Translations under genes and position numbers: made by a program
Shown: positions 9,054 through 18,320 of the stretch, piece by piece
Layout of the letters: every line of letters starts with the position of its first letter
Position numbering within the stretch: position 1 is the stretch's first letter
Source: Cellulomonas hominis
GTDB taxonomy: Bacteria; Actinomycetota; Actinomycetes; Actinomycetales; Cellulomonadaceae
NCBI RefSeq assembly: GCF_014201095.1
Contig: NZ_JACHDN010000001.1
Location: 992,001 to 1,056,000 of the forward strand
Length of the DNA stretch: 64,000 nucleotides
Direction: 5' to 3'
Notes under the pieces: generated by a model
What the model saw: only the letters and a program-made list of their open reading frames with translations
Told to the model about the DNA's origin: nothing
Databases searched by the model: none

Positions 9054-9079
9054 ATCGGCCGGGATCATCGGGATGTGAG
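9054..9079 (-). promoter_or_regulatory. FliA-type promoter of sugar-binding protein and receptor 1
   Basis: Minus strand reads CTCA-N16-GCCGAT, an exact match to the shared pattern, about 58 bp upstream of the lipoprotein ATG. Confidence 0.75.
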
Positions 9080-9108
9080 CGCTCTCCGGGCCGGGTGACC
9101 CGACCGGC

Positions 9109-10710
9109 TCAGTAGGTGAAGCGGGACACCCGCCCGCGCAGGTCCTCGGACATGCGCGCGAGCTCGCCGATCGAGTCGCCCATCTGGTTGAGCGTCTGGC
9201 TCGACGTGGACGCCGCGGACGCCACGCCGGTGATGTTCGTGGCGATCTCGCCCGAACCCGTGGCGGCCTCGGCCACCGACCGGGACATCTCCGTGGTGGT
9301 GGCCGTCTGCTCCTCCACCGCGCTGGCGATGGTGAGCTGGTAGTCGTTGATGCTCGCGATGATCTGCGAGATCTCGCCGATCGCCTGCACGGCGCCGGTC
9401 GTGTCGCCCTGGATCGCGTCGACCCGGCGGGCGATGTCCTCCGTGGCCTTCGCGGTCTCCTGCGCCAGCTCCTTGACCTCGCCGGCCACGACCGCGAAGC
9501 CCTTGCCCGCCTCGCCCGCGCGCGCCGCCTCGATCGTGGCGTTGAGGGCGAGCAGGTTCGTCTGCTCCGCGATGCTCGTGATGACCTTGACGACGTTCCC
9601 GATCTCCTGGGACGACGCACCGAGGCGGGCGACCTGCTCGTTGGTCGCCGCCGCCGCGTCGGTGGCCTGGCCGGCGACCTTGGCGGCCTGCGAGGCGTTC
9701 TGCGCGATCTCCCGGATGGAGGCGCCCATCTGCTCGGCGCCCGCTGCGACCGTCTGCACGTTCCGGGACACCTGCTCCGCGGCGGCGGCCACCACGCCCG
9801 CCTGCGCGGAGGTCTCGTCGGAGCCGGCGACGACCTGGGTGGACGCGGCCGACAGCTCCTCGGCGGCCGCGGCGACGGTGTGCGCGGTCTCGGCGACGCC
9901 GGACACCAGGGTCCGCAGGCTGTCCTGCGTGCGCTCCAGGTCCACCGCGAGCCGGCCGAGCTCGTCCCCGCCGACGACGCCGGACGGCACCGTCAGGTCG
10001 CCGTCGCCGGCCGCCGCGAGGCTGCGGGACACGCCGCCGATCCGGCGCACGATGCCCCGGGCCACGACGTACGCGAGCGCGGTGGCGGCCAGCGCGCCGA
10101 GCACCGCCGTCAGCACGGTGATGAGGATCGAGCGGGCGGCGACGCCGTCGGTCTCCTCGGCGAGCGCGGCGGCCTGGTCGCCCTGCGCGGCGGTCTCCAC
10201 CTGCATGGCGTCCACGACGCCGGTCGTCAGCGGCCGGATCGTGTCGTCGAAGTACGCGGCGAAGCCCGCGGCGTCGCCGGCGTCCGCCAGCGGGAACAGC
10301 GTGTCCTCGGCCGCGGCGTAGTACGCGTCCAGGGCGGCGACGACCGCGTCGACCTGGGCGTCGTCGACGGCGCCCGCGCGGTACTCGGCGATCTGCGCGT
10401 CGAGGTCCTGCTGGCGGGTGGTGAGCTCCTCGGCCAGCGTCGCGCGGGTCTCGGCGTCCGCGATGCCGTACTGGATCACGCGCGCCCGGTCGCCCTGGAA
10501 CGAGCGCTGGATCTCGGTGAGCTGCTGCAGCGGCGTGACGTTGCCGGAGTACATCTCGGCGGCGTCCGCGCGGAGCGTGCTCAGCGAGCTGACCGCCACC
10601 GCGGTCACGACCGCCGTCATCGCCGCCATCACGGCGACCGCCGTGAGGATCTTGACCAGGACGGGCCGGTCGGCCCAGATCCGTCGGGAGGTGCCCTGCT
10701 GCGCGCTCAT
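9109..10710 (-). CDS. Methyl-accepting chemotaxis protein 2
   Basis: A 533-residue transmembrane chemoreceptor. TM1 is [20 protein letters not shown], followed by a four-helix-bundle-type sensor ([17 protein letters not shown] region), a second TM near residue 190-210, HAMP, and the signalling coiled coil with tip [20 protein letters not shown]. It ends RVSRFTY. The signalling half is nearly identical to receptors 3 and 4 while the sensor half differs, so ligands should differ but all feed the same CheA. ATG 10710 is chosen over an ATG 45 bp upstream because the shorter form begins just before TM1, like its paralogues. Confidence 0.95.
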   Translation of the reverse strand: MSAQQGTSRRIWADRPVLVKILTAVAVMAAMTAVVTAVAVSSLSTLRADAAEMYSGNVTPLQQLTEIQRSFQGDRARVIQYGIADAETRATLAEELTTRQQDLDAQIAEYRAGAVDDAQVDAVVAALDAYYAAAEDTLFPLADAGDAAGFAAYFDDTIRPLTTGVVDAMQVETAAQGDQAAALAEETDGVAARSILITVLTAVLGALAATALAYVVARGIVRRIGGVSRSLAAAGDGDLTVPSGVVGGDELGRLAVDLERTQDSLRTLVSGVAETAHTVAAAAEELSAASTQVVAGSDETSAQAGVVAAAAEQVSRNVQTVAAGAEQMGASIREIAQNASQAAKVAGQATDAAAATNEQVARLGASSQEIGNVVKVITSIAEQTNLLALNATIEAARAGEAGKGFAVVAGEVKELAQETAKATEDIARRVDAIQGDTTGAVQAIGEISQIIASINDYQLTIASAVEEQTATTTEMSRSVAEAATGSGEIATNITGVASAASTSSQTLNQMGDSIGELARMSEDLRGRVSRFTY

Positions 10711-10757
10711 CGTGGTCGATCGCCCTTCGCGTGTCCGGTGAGTCGGTCGTCCCACCT

Positions 10758-10783
10758 ATCGGCGGGGGGCTGGGCGTCCGGAG
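10758..10783 (-). promoter_or_regulatory. FliA-type promoter of chemoreceptor 2
   Basis: Minus strand reads CTCC-N16-GCCGATAGG, 9 of 10 positions of the shared pattern plus an extended -10 close to GCCGATAA, about 48 bp upstream of the start. Confidence 0.65.
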
Positions 10784-10786
10784 CGT

Positions 10787-10860
10787 TACCCCCGGGTGGG
10801 CCGGGCCACACCCCCGGGCCGGACCACCCCCCGGGCCGGGCCACCCCCGGGCCGGGCCGC
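10787..10860. repeat. Four short GC tandem units upstream of the receptor 2 promoter
   Basis: Four imperfect units of about 17 bp based on ACCCCCGGGCCGGGCC run head to tail between the receptor 2 promoter and the large palindrome that follows receptor 3. No coding role is seen. Confidence 0.6.
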
Positions 10861-10861
10861 A

Positions 10862-10924
10862 CGCAGAGTGGAAGGTTTGGACGGACTCGCCGTGGGCGTG
10901 TCGGTCCGAACCTTCCACTCTGCG
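10862..10924. repeat. Palindromic repeat family A, copy 1
   Basis: Two 21-bp arms (10862-10882 and 10904-10924) built around GAGTGGAAGGTT and AACCTTCCACTC pair with a single mismatch, with an inner CGCC/GGCG stem at the tip. It begins 25 bp after the stop of receptor 3 and could terminate transcription. Copies 2 and 3 are at 24868 and 55965. Confidence 0.85.
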
Positions 10925-10948
10925 GGGTTGGGGTGTGGGGGCCCGGGG

Positions 10949-12667
10949 TCAGTAGCGGAAGCCGCTGACCCGCGCGCGGAGGTCCTCGGACATCCGGGCG
11001 AGCTCCGCGATGGAGGCGCCCATCTGGTTGAGGGTCTGGCTGGACTCCGCGGCGGCCGAGGCGACGCCGGTGATGTTCGTGGCGATCTCGCCCGAGCCCG
11101 TCGCGGCCTCGGCCACCGACCGGGACATCTCGTTCGTCGTGGCGGTCTGCTCCTCCACGGCCGACGCGATCGTCAGCTGGTAGTCGTTGATGCTCGCGAT
11201 GATGTGCGAGATCTCCCCGATCGCCGCCACCGCACCGCTGGTGTCGTCCTGGATCGCCTCCACCCGGCGCGCGATGTCCTCCGTGGCCTTGGCGGTCTCC
11301 TGCGCCAGCTCCTTGACCTCCCCCGCGACCACGGCGAAGCCCTTGCCCGCCTCACCGGCCCGCGCCGCCTCGATCGTCGCGTTCAGCGCCAGCAGGTTCG
11401 TCTGCTCCGCGATGCTCGTGATGACCTTGACCACGTTGCCGATCTCCTGCGACGAGACGCCCAGGCGGGACACCTGGTCGTTGGTGCTGGCCGCCACGTC
11501 GGTGGCCTGGCCCGCGACCTTGGCCGCCTGCGAGGAGTTCTGCGCGATCTCCCGGATCGACGCGCCCATCTGCTCGGCACCCGCCGCGACCGTCTGCACG
11601 TTCCGCGACACCTGCTCGGCCGCCGCGGCCACCACGCCCGCCTGCGCGGACGTCTCGTCCGACCCGGCGACGACCTGGCTCGACGCCGCCGATAGCTCCT
11701 CGGCCGCGGCCGCGACGGTCTGCGCCGTCTCGACGACACCCGAGATGGCGCCCCGGAGGTTCTGCTGCGCGCGGGTCAGCGCGCGGGACATCTGGCCGAG
11801 CTCGTCGTCCGTGTCGACCTGCGGGGTGACCGTCAGGTCGCCGTCCGCCAGGGCCTCGACCGCGCGCTGCACCTCGGTGACCTGGCGGCGGATCATGCCG
11901 GCGATGACCAGGCCGACCGCGCCGACCAGCACGACGCCCGCCGCGAGGACCACGAGCAGGATCTGCGAGCCGGAGCGGGCGTCGGCCGCGGCCTGGTCCG
12001 AGACGGACTTCAGGTAGTCGGCCGCGGAGACGTCGGCCTGCTCGAGCGCCGCGACCATCGCGTCCACGGCGTCCTGCGCCGGGCCGTCGGTGATCTGCGC
12101 GAACAGCACGTCGTCGCCCGAGAAGGCCGCGGGGACGAGCTGCTCGTCCCTGACCTGCTGCCACTGCGCCCACGCGGCCTTGAAGTCCTCCCAGCCGGGC
12201 ACGACGGTGTCGCCGATGCCGACCTCGAAGGCGTCGGCCGCGGCCTGCAGGTCCGCGTCGGTCGCGGCCATGCGGTCGAGCTGCTCCTGCTGCTGCGCGT
12301 CGGTCTCGGTGACGCTGCCCGCCGCCTGCGCGATGAGCATGCGCGCCTTGATCTCCTCCTGGTGCACGACGGAGATCGGGCCGATGACGTTCGCGCTGAC
12401 GGTCTGCACGGTGGCCGTGCTGGCCGCGAGCGCGTCCATGCGGACCGCGGCGAACGTGCCGGTCGCGGCGACCACGACGACGACCAGCGCGAGGAGCTGG
12501 AGGATCTTGGTGCGCACGCCGCGGTTCGCGAACCAGGCCGTGCCGCGGCGCGGGCCGCTCCGGGGCGCGCGCGCCGGGGCGGACCGGCCCGGGCCGCGCG
12601 GCGTGGGCACCCGGTCGAGCGCCGCCGCCCGGGAGGGCGTCGACGTCGACGTCGTGGTGACGCTCAT
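10949..12667 (-). CDS. Methyl-accepting chemotaxis protein 3
   Basis: A 572-residue chemoreceptor with a longer cytoplasmic N terminus (about 55 residues, Arg/Pro rich) before TM1 (ILQLLALVVVVVAATGTFAA). The sensor region is helical, TM2 is ILLVVLAAGVVLVGAVGLVI, then HAMP and signalling coiled coil with the same tip as its neighbours. It ends RVSGFRY rather than RVSRFTY. ATG 12667 has AAGGA about 9 nt upstream and its own FliA-type promoter, so it can be expressed apart from the other receptors. Confidence 0.95.
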   Translation of the reverse strand: MSVTTTSTSTPSRAAALDRVPTPRGPGRSAPARAPRSGPRRGTAWFANRGVRTKILQLLALVVVVVAATGTFAAVRMDALAASTATVQTVSANVIGPISVVHQEEIKARMLIAQAAGSVTETDAQQQEQLDRMAATDADLQAAADAFEVGIGDTVVPGWEDFKAAWAQWQQVRDEQLVPAAFSGDDVLFAQITDGPAQDAVDAMVAALEQADVSAADYLKSVSDQAAADARSGSQILLVVLAAGVVLVGAVGLVIAGMIRRQVTEVQRAVEALADGDLTVTPQVDTDDELGQMSRALTRAQQNLRGAISGVVETAQTVAAAAEELSAASSQVVAGSDETSAQAGVVAAAAEQVSRNVQTVAAGAEQMGASIREIAQNSSQAAKVAGQATDVAASTNDQVSRLGVSSQEIGNVVKVITSIAEQTNLLALNATIEAARAGEAGKGFAVVAGEVKELAQETAKATEDIARRVEAIQDDTSGAVAAIGEISHIIASINDYQLTIASAVEEQTATTNEMSRSVAEAATGSGEIATNITGVASAAAESSQTLNQMGASIAELARMSEDLRARVSGFRY

Positions 12668-12705
12668 GGTGGGGTCCTTCCTGTCGTCCCCTGCTGGACA
12701 TCCCG

Positions 12706-12731
12706 ATCGTCCGGACGGGGGACGCGCTGAG
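12706..12731 (-). promoter_or_regulatory. FliA-type promoter of chemoreceptor 3
   Basis: Minus strand reads CTCA-N16-GACGAT, 9 of 10 positions of the shared pattern, about 39 bp upstream of the ATG. Confidence 0.6.
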
Positions 12732-12756
12732 CCCGGGAGCGGGTGAGAACGGCGAC

Positions 12757-12793
12757 GGGCCGCGCCGTCCCCGGGGCGGGGTCGGCGCGGCCC
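12757..12793 (-). terminator. Terminator after chemoreceptor 4
   Basis: Perfect 11-bp stem (GGGCCGCGCCG at 12757-12767, CGGCGCGGCCC at 12783-12793) with a 15-nt loop, 17 bp after the stop codon of receptor 4. Confidence 0.65.
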
Positions 12794-12809
12794 GCGGGGC
12801 CGGGTGCGG

Positions 12810-14411
12810 TCAGTAGGTGAAGCGGGACACCCGGCCGCGCAGGTCCTCGGACATGCGCGCGAGCTCGCCGATGGCGTCGCCCATCTGGTTGAGCGTCTGG
12901 CTCGACGTGGACGCCGCGGACGCCACGCCCGTGATGTTCGTGGCGATCTCCCCGGAGCCCGTCGCGGCCTCGGCCACCGAGCGGGACATCTCCGTGGTGG
13001 CGGCCGTCTGCTCCTCCACCGCGCTCGCGATCGTCAGCTGGTAGTCGTTGATCGACGCGATGATCTGCCCGATCTCGCCGATCGCCGTGACCGCGGACCC
13101 GGTGTCGTTCTGGATGGCCTCGACGCGGCGCACGATGTCCTCGGTCGCCTTGGCGGTCTCCTGGGCCAGCTCCTTGACCTCGCCGGCCACGACCGCGAAG
13201 CCCTTGCCCGCCTCGCCGGCCCGCGCGGCCTCGATGGTCGCGTTCAGCGCGAGGAGGTTGGTCTGCTCCGCGATGCTGGTGATCGCCTTGACGACGTTGC
13301 CGATCTCCAGGCTCGACGTGCCGAGGCGCGCGACCTGCTCGTTCGTGGCCGCGGCCACGTCGGTGGCGCGCCCGGCGACCTTGGCCGCCTCGGACGCGTT
13401 CTGCGCGATCTCCCGGATGGAGGCGCCCATCTGCTCGGCACCCGCCGCGACGGTCTGCACGTTCCGGGACACCTGCTCGGCCGCCGCCGCGACGACGCCC
13501 GCCTGCGCGGAGGTCTCGTCGGAGCCGGACACCACCTGGGTGGGCGCGGCCGAGAGCTCCTCGGCCGCGGCCGCGACGGTCTGCGCCGTCTCGACGACGC
13601 CCGACACCACGCCGCGCAGGCTGCCCTGGGCGGTGTCGAGCGCGCGGGCCATCGCCCCGAGCTCGTCGGTGCTGCGCACGTGCGCGGTCACCGTCAGGTC
13701 GCCCTCGGCCATCGCCTCCAGGGCCCGGCGCACCTCGTTCGCGTCGCGGGACAGGCGGCGGGCCACGCGCAGGCCGACCGCCAGCACCAGGGCGAGGCCG
13801 ACGACGACCAGCAGCACGACCAGCAGCAGCGTGCTCGACACGGTGCTGCTCGCGTGGTCCGAGTCCGTGTCGGCGACCGCCGCGACGGCCTCGTTCTCCT
13901 GGGCGATCGCGTCGGCCGCGACGGTGGTCTGCGGCAGGATCTCGGCCCGGTAGAAGGCCGCGGCGCCGGCGACGTCGCCGGAGTCCGCGAGCGGGAACAG
14001 CTCGCTCTCCGCCAGCCGGACCATCTCGGACCAGCCGGAGTCGAGGGCCGCCCACGCCTCGGCGTCGACCGCGACGTCGTCGTAGGCCGCCTGCTGCTCG
14101 GCGATGCTCGTCTTGTAGTCCTCGAGCTGGGTGCGCAGGTCGGCGCGCACCTCGTCGGTCGCGGCGGGGTACTCGACCATGCGGGCGCGGCCCGCCTGGA
14201 GGGCGCGCTGCAGGTCGCTGACCTGGCCGAGCTGGATGACGTTGCCCGAGGTGGACCGCACGTCCTCCCGGAGCTGGCCGAGGCTGACCGCCGCGGAGAC
14301 GACGGTGAGCACCGCGACGAGGCCGGCGGCGGCGAGCAGGCCGAGCACCTTGCCGGCGATCGAGGACCGCAGGCCCCGGCGGGGGCGGGCGGTGGCGGTC
14401 GGGTCGGACAT
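12810..14411 (-). CDS. Methyl-accepting chemotaxis protein 4
   Basis: A 533-residue chemoreceptor: TM1 ([20 protein letters not shown]), helical sensor of about 150 residues, TM2 ([20 protein letters not shown]), HAMP and signalling coiled coil. The tip reads [20 protein letters not shown] as in the others and the C terminus RVSRFTY matches receptor 2. ATG 14411 has GGAGAG 8 nt upstream. It is monocistronic: a FliA-type promoter upstream and a strong hairpin downstream. Confidence 0.95.
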   Translation of the reverse strand: MSDPTATARPRRGLRSSIAGKVLGLLAAAGLVAVLTVVSAAVSLGQLREDVRSTSGNVIQLGQVSDLQRALQAGRARMVEYPAATDEVRADLRTQLEDYKTSIAEQQAAYDDVAVDAEAWAALDSGWSEMVRLAESELFPLADSGDVAGAAAFYRAEILPQTTVAADAIAQENEAVAAVADTDSDHASSTVSSTLLLVVLLVVVGLALVLAVGLRVARRLSRDANEVRRALEAMAEGDLTVTAHVRSTDELGAMARALDTAQGSLRGVVSGVVETAQTVAAAAEELSAAPTQVVSGSDETSAQAGVVAAAAEQVSRNVQTVAAGAEQMGASIREIAQNASEAAKVAGRATDVAAATNEQVARLGTSSLEIGNVVKAITSIAEQTNLLALNATIEAARAGEAGKGFAVVAGEVKELAQETAKATEDIVRRVEAIQNDTGSAVTAIGEIGQIIASINDYQLTIASAVEEQTAATTEMSRSVAEAATGSGEIATNITGVASAASTSSQTLNQMGDAIGELARMSEDLRGRVSRFTY

Positions 14412-14452
14412 CGGTGGCTCTCCGCGCGGACGTGGGCAGGACGCCCTTCCCG

Positions 14453-14478
14453 ATCGGCCACCGGCGGATTCGTGTGAT
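14453..14478 (-). promoter_or_regulatory. FliA-type promoter of chemoreceptor 4
   Basis: Minus strand reads ATCA-N16-GCCGAT, 9 of 10 positions of the shared pattern, about 42 bp upstream of the ATG. Confidence 0.65.
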
Positions 14479-14545
14479 GTCTCGTCCGGGTGAAGCGTTT
14501 TCCGCGCTTTGTCCGGAATGCACGGAACGCCGTCCGGAAGGCACG

Positions 14546-14584
14546 GAGGCGGGGCGCCCGCGGGTGTCGCGGACGCCCCGCCTC
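14546..14584 (-). terminator. Terminator after cheW
   Basis: Perfect 11-bp stem (GAGGCGGGGCG at 14546-14556, CGCCCCGCCTC at 14574-14584) with a 17-nt loop, 15 bp after the cheW stop codon. Confidence 0.7.
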
Positions 14585-14598
14585 GCGGGGACGCGGTG

Positions 14599-15015
14599 TC
14601 AGGCCGCGGTGGCCTGGTCCACGTCGAGGACCAGCAGCAGCCGGCCGTCGAGCTTGTGCGCGCCGAGGATCAGCGGCCGCAGCGCGGCGTCCAGCGTGTC
14701 CGGCGGCGCCTCGAACGTCTCGGGGCCGACCTCCATGACGTCGCCGATCTCGTCGACCAGCAGGCTGACCGGCTCGCCGGCCACCTGCACCACGACCATC
14801 ATCGGCTCCGCGTCCTCGCCGAGGGCCTTCAGCCCCAGGCGCGGGCGCAGGTCCACCGTGAGCACGACCTGCCCGCGGAGGTTCACCAGCCCGGCCACCC
14901 CCGGCGGGGCCAGCGGGACCCGGGTACGGGTGTGCGAGCGCAGCGCCTCCTGCACGCGGGTGACGTCCACCCCGTACAGGCTGCCGCCGAGCGTGAACGT
15001 GACGTACTGGCTCAT
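14599..15015 (-). CDS. cheW: CheW receptor-kinase coupling protein
   Basis: A 138-residue single CheW domain: [20 protein letters not shown] at the start, [20 protein letters not shown] in the centre and [15 protein letters not shown] after it. It bridges chemoreceptor tips and the CheA P5 domain. Its ATG overlaps the cheA stop by 4 nt, giving a two-gene cheA-cheW operon closed by a strong hairpin. Confidence 0.96.
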   Translation of the reverse strand: MSQYVTFTLGGSLYGVDVTRVQEALRSHTRTRVPLAPPGVAGLVNLRGQVVLTVDLRPRLGLKALGEDAEPMMVVVQVAGEPVSLLVDEIGDVMEVGPETFEAPPDTLDAALRPLILGAHKLDGRLLLVLDVDQATAA

Positions 15016-17435
15016 CGGGTCGCTCCCACCAGCTCGGGCCCGCCGACCTGCGTCGGGAGGTCGTCGTACGTGGACCGCAGCTCCGCGCGCTCGTCGTAGA
15101 ACGCCGGGTCCGCGGCGAGGATCGCGCGGCGGACGTCCAGCAGCTCCGTGACGCGGTCGCCGAGCACCGTGGACCCGACCAGGCCGGCGTCCTCGATGTC
15201 GGAGTGCCGGGCCGAGTCGTCGTCGACGATGTCGACGATCTCCCGGACCACCAGGCCGACGCTGCGGTCGCCGCGGCTGTACACGACGAGCAGCAGCTCC
15301 GCGGCGTCCTGCTCGCCGTAGGCGCCCAGGATCCGGTCGAGCCGGGCCAGCGGCAGGATCGTGCCGCGGTACTGCACGACCTCCCGGCCGCCCACGTACT
15401 CGACCTGCTCCGCCTGCACGTGCTCCAGCCGGGCGACGGACGCCAGCGGCATCGCGACCTGCCGGCCGCCGCCGATGCCGACCACGAGCACCTGCTGCAC
15501 CTCGTGCGCGAGCGCGGCCGCCGCGTTGGCGTGCGCGTCCCGGGCGGCGGTGTCGAGCTCGCCCGCGAGCGCCCGGCGGGCGATGGCCTGGACGTCGAGG
15601 ATGAGCGCGACGTGCCCGTCGCCCAGCACGGTCGCGCCGGCGTACGCGCCGACGGCCTTCAGCCGGGCCGACAGCGGCTTGACCACGATCTCCTCGGTGT
15701 TGAGCACCCGGTCGACCAGCAGGCCGAACCGCTGGTGGTCGGACTGCACCACCGCGATCACCGCGTTGTCCGGGCGCTCCCCGCCGACCTCCAGCACGGA
15801 CGACAGCGACACCAGCGGCAGCAGCTCGCCGCGCAGCCGGTACACCGCGGCCTCGTGCACGTGCTCGATGCCGGACTCCGAGCGCTGCGAGTCCAGGGCC
15901 ACGAGCTCCAGCAGGTTCACCTGCGGGATCGCGTACAGGTCGCCCGAGCACTCCACGGTCAGCGCCGGCATGATCGCCAGCGTCAGCGGGATGCGCAGCC
16001 GCCACGTCGTGCCCCGGCCCACCGTGGACTCCACGTCCACCGCGCCGCCGATCGACTCGATCTTCGTGCGCACCACGTCCATGCCGACGCCCCGGCCGGA
16101 GACGTTCGTGACGGCCTCCGCGGTCGAGAAGCCCGGCAGGAACAGCAGCTGCAGCAGGTCGCCCGCGCTCATGGCGGCGACCTGGTCCGTCGTGCGCAGG
16201 CCCTTCTGGACCGCCTTCGCGCCGATCTTCTCGGGGTCGATGCCGCGGCCGTCGTCCGCGACCTCCACGACGACCTGACCGGACGCGTGGTACGCCCGCA
16301 GGGACAGCACGCCCTTCGGCGCCTTCCCCGCGGCGACCCGGTCCTCCGAGGCCTCGATGCCGTGGTCGACCGCGTTGCGCACCAGGTGCGTCAGCGGGTC
16401 CTTCACGGCCTCCAGCAGGCTGCGGTCCAGCTCGGTGTCGCCGCCGGACAGCTCCAGCTGCACCTCGCGGTGGCACGCCGCCGCGACGTCGCGGACCATG
16501 CGCGGCATCTTCGACCACAGGTGCTCGATGGGCTGCATGCGGGTCTTCATGACCCCCTCCTGCAGCTCCCCGGCGATGAGGTTGAGGCGCTGCGCGGAGC
16601 GGGCCAGGTCGACGTCGTCGGTGCCCGTCGCGAGCCGGCTGATCTGGTTGCGGGCCAGGACCAGCTCGCCGACCTGCCGCATGAGCGCGTCGAGCAGGTC
16701 GACGTCCACGCGGATCGACGCGTCGGCCGCGCCGGTGCGCAGGCTGCCGACCTCGTCGCTCGCGGGGACCGCGGCCGGGGCCGGGGCGGGGGTCTGCGCC
16801 GGGGTGGGGGCCGGGGCCGGTGCCGGCGCGGCGGCAGCGGCGGGCGCGGGGGCGGGCTCGCCGATGGCGCGCGCGGGGGCGGCCGGCTCCGGGGTCCGGG
16901 GGGTGGGGAGCGCCGGGGGCGCGTCCTCGGCGGCGGGCGCGGGGGCCGGCTCCGGCGCGGGGGGCACCGCGGCGGCCTCCGGCTGGGCGGCGTGCTCGGC
17001 GGCGGGCGCCTCGGCGGGCTCGGCGGCCGGCTCCGTGGCCGCCGACGGGTCCGTCGCCTGGATGGCCTCGATCGCCGCGATCACCGCGTCGACCTCCACG
17101 CCGCCCTCGCCGCCGTCGACCTCGATCGCGCGCAGGATCTCGCGGATGGTGTCCACGAGGCGCAGCAGCACGTCGGTCGTCGGCTGGTCCATCGAGCGGC
17201 GGCCGTCCCGCAGCTCCACCAGCAGGTTCTCGCCCGCGTGCGCCACCCGCTCCAGGCGGGAGAACGCGAGGAACCCGCTCGTGCCCTTGATCGTGTGGAT
17301 CGTCCGGAACACGCTCGCGAGCAGCGAGCGCGATCCTGGTTCGCTCTCCAGGGCCACCAGGTCCTGGTCGAGCTGGTCGAGGTTCTCATGGCTCTCGACC
17401 AGGAACTCGCGGACGATCTCGTCCATGTCCTCCAC
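15012..17435 (-). CDS. cheA: CheA histidine kinase with two C-terminal CheW-like domains
   Basis: An 807-residue chemotaxis kinase. The HPt domain carries the phospho-accepting His47 in FRTIHTIKGTSGFL. A low-complexity Ala/Pro/Glu linker (about residues 130-230) takes the place of a recognisable CheY-binding P2 domain. Then come the dimerisation helices and the HATPase domain (HLVRNAVDHGIEAS; VEVADDGRGIDPEKIG; SGRGVGMDVVRTKI). After one CheW-like domain (VNLLELVALDSQRSE region, ~510-640) a second follows (VARLEHVQAEQVEYVGGREV region, ~650-780), so the tail is duplicated. GTG 17435 has AGGAGG 6 nt upstream. Confidence 0.95.
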   Translation of the reverse strand: MEDMDEIVREFLVESHENLDQLDQDLVALESEPGSRSLLASVFRTIHTIKGTSGFLAFSRLERVAHAGENLLVELRDGRRSMDQPTTDVLLRLVDTIREILRAIEVDGGEGGVEVDAVIAAIEAIQATDPSAATEPAAEPAEAPAAEHAAQPEAAAVPPAPEPAPAPAAEDAPPALPTPRTPEPAAPARAIGEPAPAPAAAAAPAPAPAPTPAQTPAPAPAAVPASDEVGSLRTGAADASIRVDVDLLDALMRQVGELVLARNQISRLATGTDDVDLARSAQRLNLIAGELQEGVMKTRMQPIEHLWSKMPRMVRDVAAACHREVQLELSGGDTELDRSLLEAVKDPLTHLVRNAVDHGIEASEDRVAAGKAPKGVLSLRAYHASGQVVVEVADDGRGIDPEKIGAKAVQKGLRTTDQVAAMSAGDLLQLLFLPGFSTAEAVTNVSGRGVGMDVVRTKIESIGGAVDVESTVGRGTTWRLRIPLTLAIMPALTVECSGDLYAIPQVNLLELVALDSQRSESGIEHVHEAAVYRLRGELLPLVSLSSVLEVGGERPDNAVIAVVQSDHQRFGLLVDRVLNTEEIVVKPLSARLKAVGAYAGATVLGDGHVALILDVQAIARRALAGELDTAARDAHANAAAALAHEVQQVLVVGIGGGRQVAMPLASVARLEHVQAEQVEYVGGREVVQYRGTILPLARLDRILGAYGEQDAAELLLVVYSRGDRSVGLVVREIVDIVDDDSARHSDIEDAGLVGSTVLGDRVTELLDVRRAILAADPAFYDERAELRSTYDDLPTQVGGPELVGATR

Positions 17436-17473
17436 TGCTGCCTCCTAGCGGGTGCACCCCGTCAGACGTGAGG

Positions 17474-17499
17474 ATCGGCCGGAGGCACGGCGGAGTGAG
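17474..17499 (-). promoter_or_regulatory. FliA-type promoter of cheA-cheW
   Basis: Minus strand reads CTCA-N16-GCCGAT, an exact match to the shared pattern, about 38 bp upstream of the cheA start. Confidence 0.8.
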
Positions 17500-17648
17500 G
17501 CTTTCCCCGGCGCGGGCGGCCCGGCACGGGGTGAAGATCGCCCGGACGGGGCGAGGACGTCGCGGCAGGCGGGTGACCGCCGGCGGACTGCTGGAGGTGC
17601 ACGGGTGGACGTCGCCCGGCCGCAGACGTGGGGGCGGCCCGCCCGGGC

Positions 17649-17662
17649 CCGGCCCGGGCCGG
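17649..17662 (-). terminator. GC palindrome after csrA
   Basis: CCGGCCCGGGCCGG is a perfect 14-bp palindrome in a GCCCGGGCC-rich stretch within 20 bp of the csrA stop codon. It is a plausible but weakly supported terminator. Confidence 0.35.
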
Positions 17663-17666
17663 TGCG

Positions 17667-17927
17667 TCAGTCCTGCGGGCGGCGCTCGGCGTCGTCGGCG
17701 GGCGGGGCGAGCAGGCCGCGCAGGGACTCGACGGCGTCGTCGCCCGCGTCGGTCGCGGCGACGTTGGCCGCGGTCACGGCCTCGAGCACCTCGGCGCGGT
17801 GCACGGACACCGACCGGGGCGCGTCGATGCCGAGGCGCACGCCGTCGCTGCGCACCTCGATCACGGTCACGACGATGTCGTCCCCGATGACGAGTCGCTC
17901 ACCGACCCGCCTGCTCAGCACCAGCAT
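17667..17927 (-). CDS. csrA: CsrA translational regulator
   Basis: An 86-residue homodimeric RNA-binding protein. The core reads MLVLSRRVGERLVIGDDIVV and RLGIDAPRSVSVHRAEV, typical CsrA. A C-terminal extension of about 30 residues beyond the E. coli length is present, the region that in FliW-containing bacteria takes part in FliW binding. It should repress flagellin translation by covering GGA sites in the leader; a fitting leader is present at 49902-49944. ATG 17927 is chosen because the family starts exactly there. A gap of 560 bp with repeats separates it from flhF, so it may be expressed on its own. Confidence 0.93.
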   Translation of the reverse strand: MLVLSRRVGERLVIGDDIVVTVIEVRSDGVRLGIDAPRSVSVHRAEVLEAVTAANVAATDAGDDAVESLRGLLAPPADDAERRPQD

Positions 17928-18088
17928 GGCGCCGACCCTACCTTCCGCCGCGCCCCGCGCGGACCCCCGCACGCGCCACGCACGCACGCACCGCGGCGCG
18001 ACCGGCACGCACGGCGGGCGTGCGTCGCCGGCGCGAGTCGGCGACGCACGCGGGCCCCGGCCGGGCCCCGCGGCGGCGCGGGGCGCTC

Positions 18089-18271
18089 ACGTGCGCCGAC
18101 ACGCCGTGCCCCGACCTCGCGAACCCGACCGTTCGCGTGCGCCGACCTCACGTACCCGACCGTCCGCGTGCCCCGACCTCACGTGCCCGACCGTCCGCGT
18201 GCGCCGACACCCCGTGCCCCGAGCTCACGTACCCGACCGTTCGCGTGCGCCGACATCGGCACTCCCGACCG
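18089..18271. repeat. Degenerate tandem array, 46-31-31-46 bp units, in the csrA-flhF gap
   Basis: The 559-bp gap between csrA and flhF holds no credible gene. It contains head-to-tail units: a 46-bp unit (18089-18134), two 31-bp units based on GCGTGCGCCGACCTCACGTA (18135-18165, 18166-18196), a second 46-bp unit (18197-18242) and a partial unit running into the family B palindrome. The 46-bp form is the 31-bp form with a 15-bp insertion. Confidence 0.8.
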
Positions 18272-18320
18272 AGATCGGTCGCCCCATCAACCGATCTCGG
18301 CGCGAAGGACCGATCTCGGC
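18249..18320. repeat. Palindromic repeat family B, copy 1
   Basis: A nested inverted repeat built from ACCGAGATCGGT/ACCGATCTCGG: outer left arm (18249-18260, one or two mismatches), inner left arm (18268-18279), inner right arm (18290-18300), spacer CGCGAAGG, outer right arm (18309-18320). It directly abuts the tandem array. The second copy is at 55864-55937. Confidence 0.8.

Noticed and set aside
15204..17471. Long plus-strand frame opposite cheA
   Set aside because: Shadow of cheA, which carries every catalytic motif in order.
18089..18271. CRISPR array
   Set aside because: Units are adjacent and degenerate with no unique spacers, and no cas gene is in the window.
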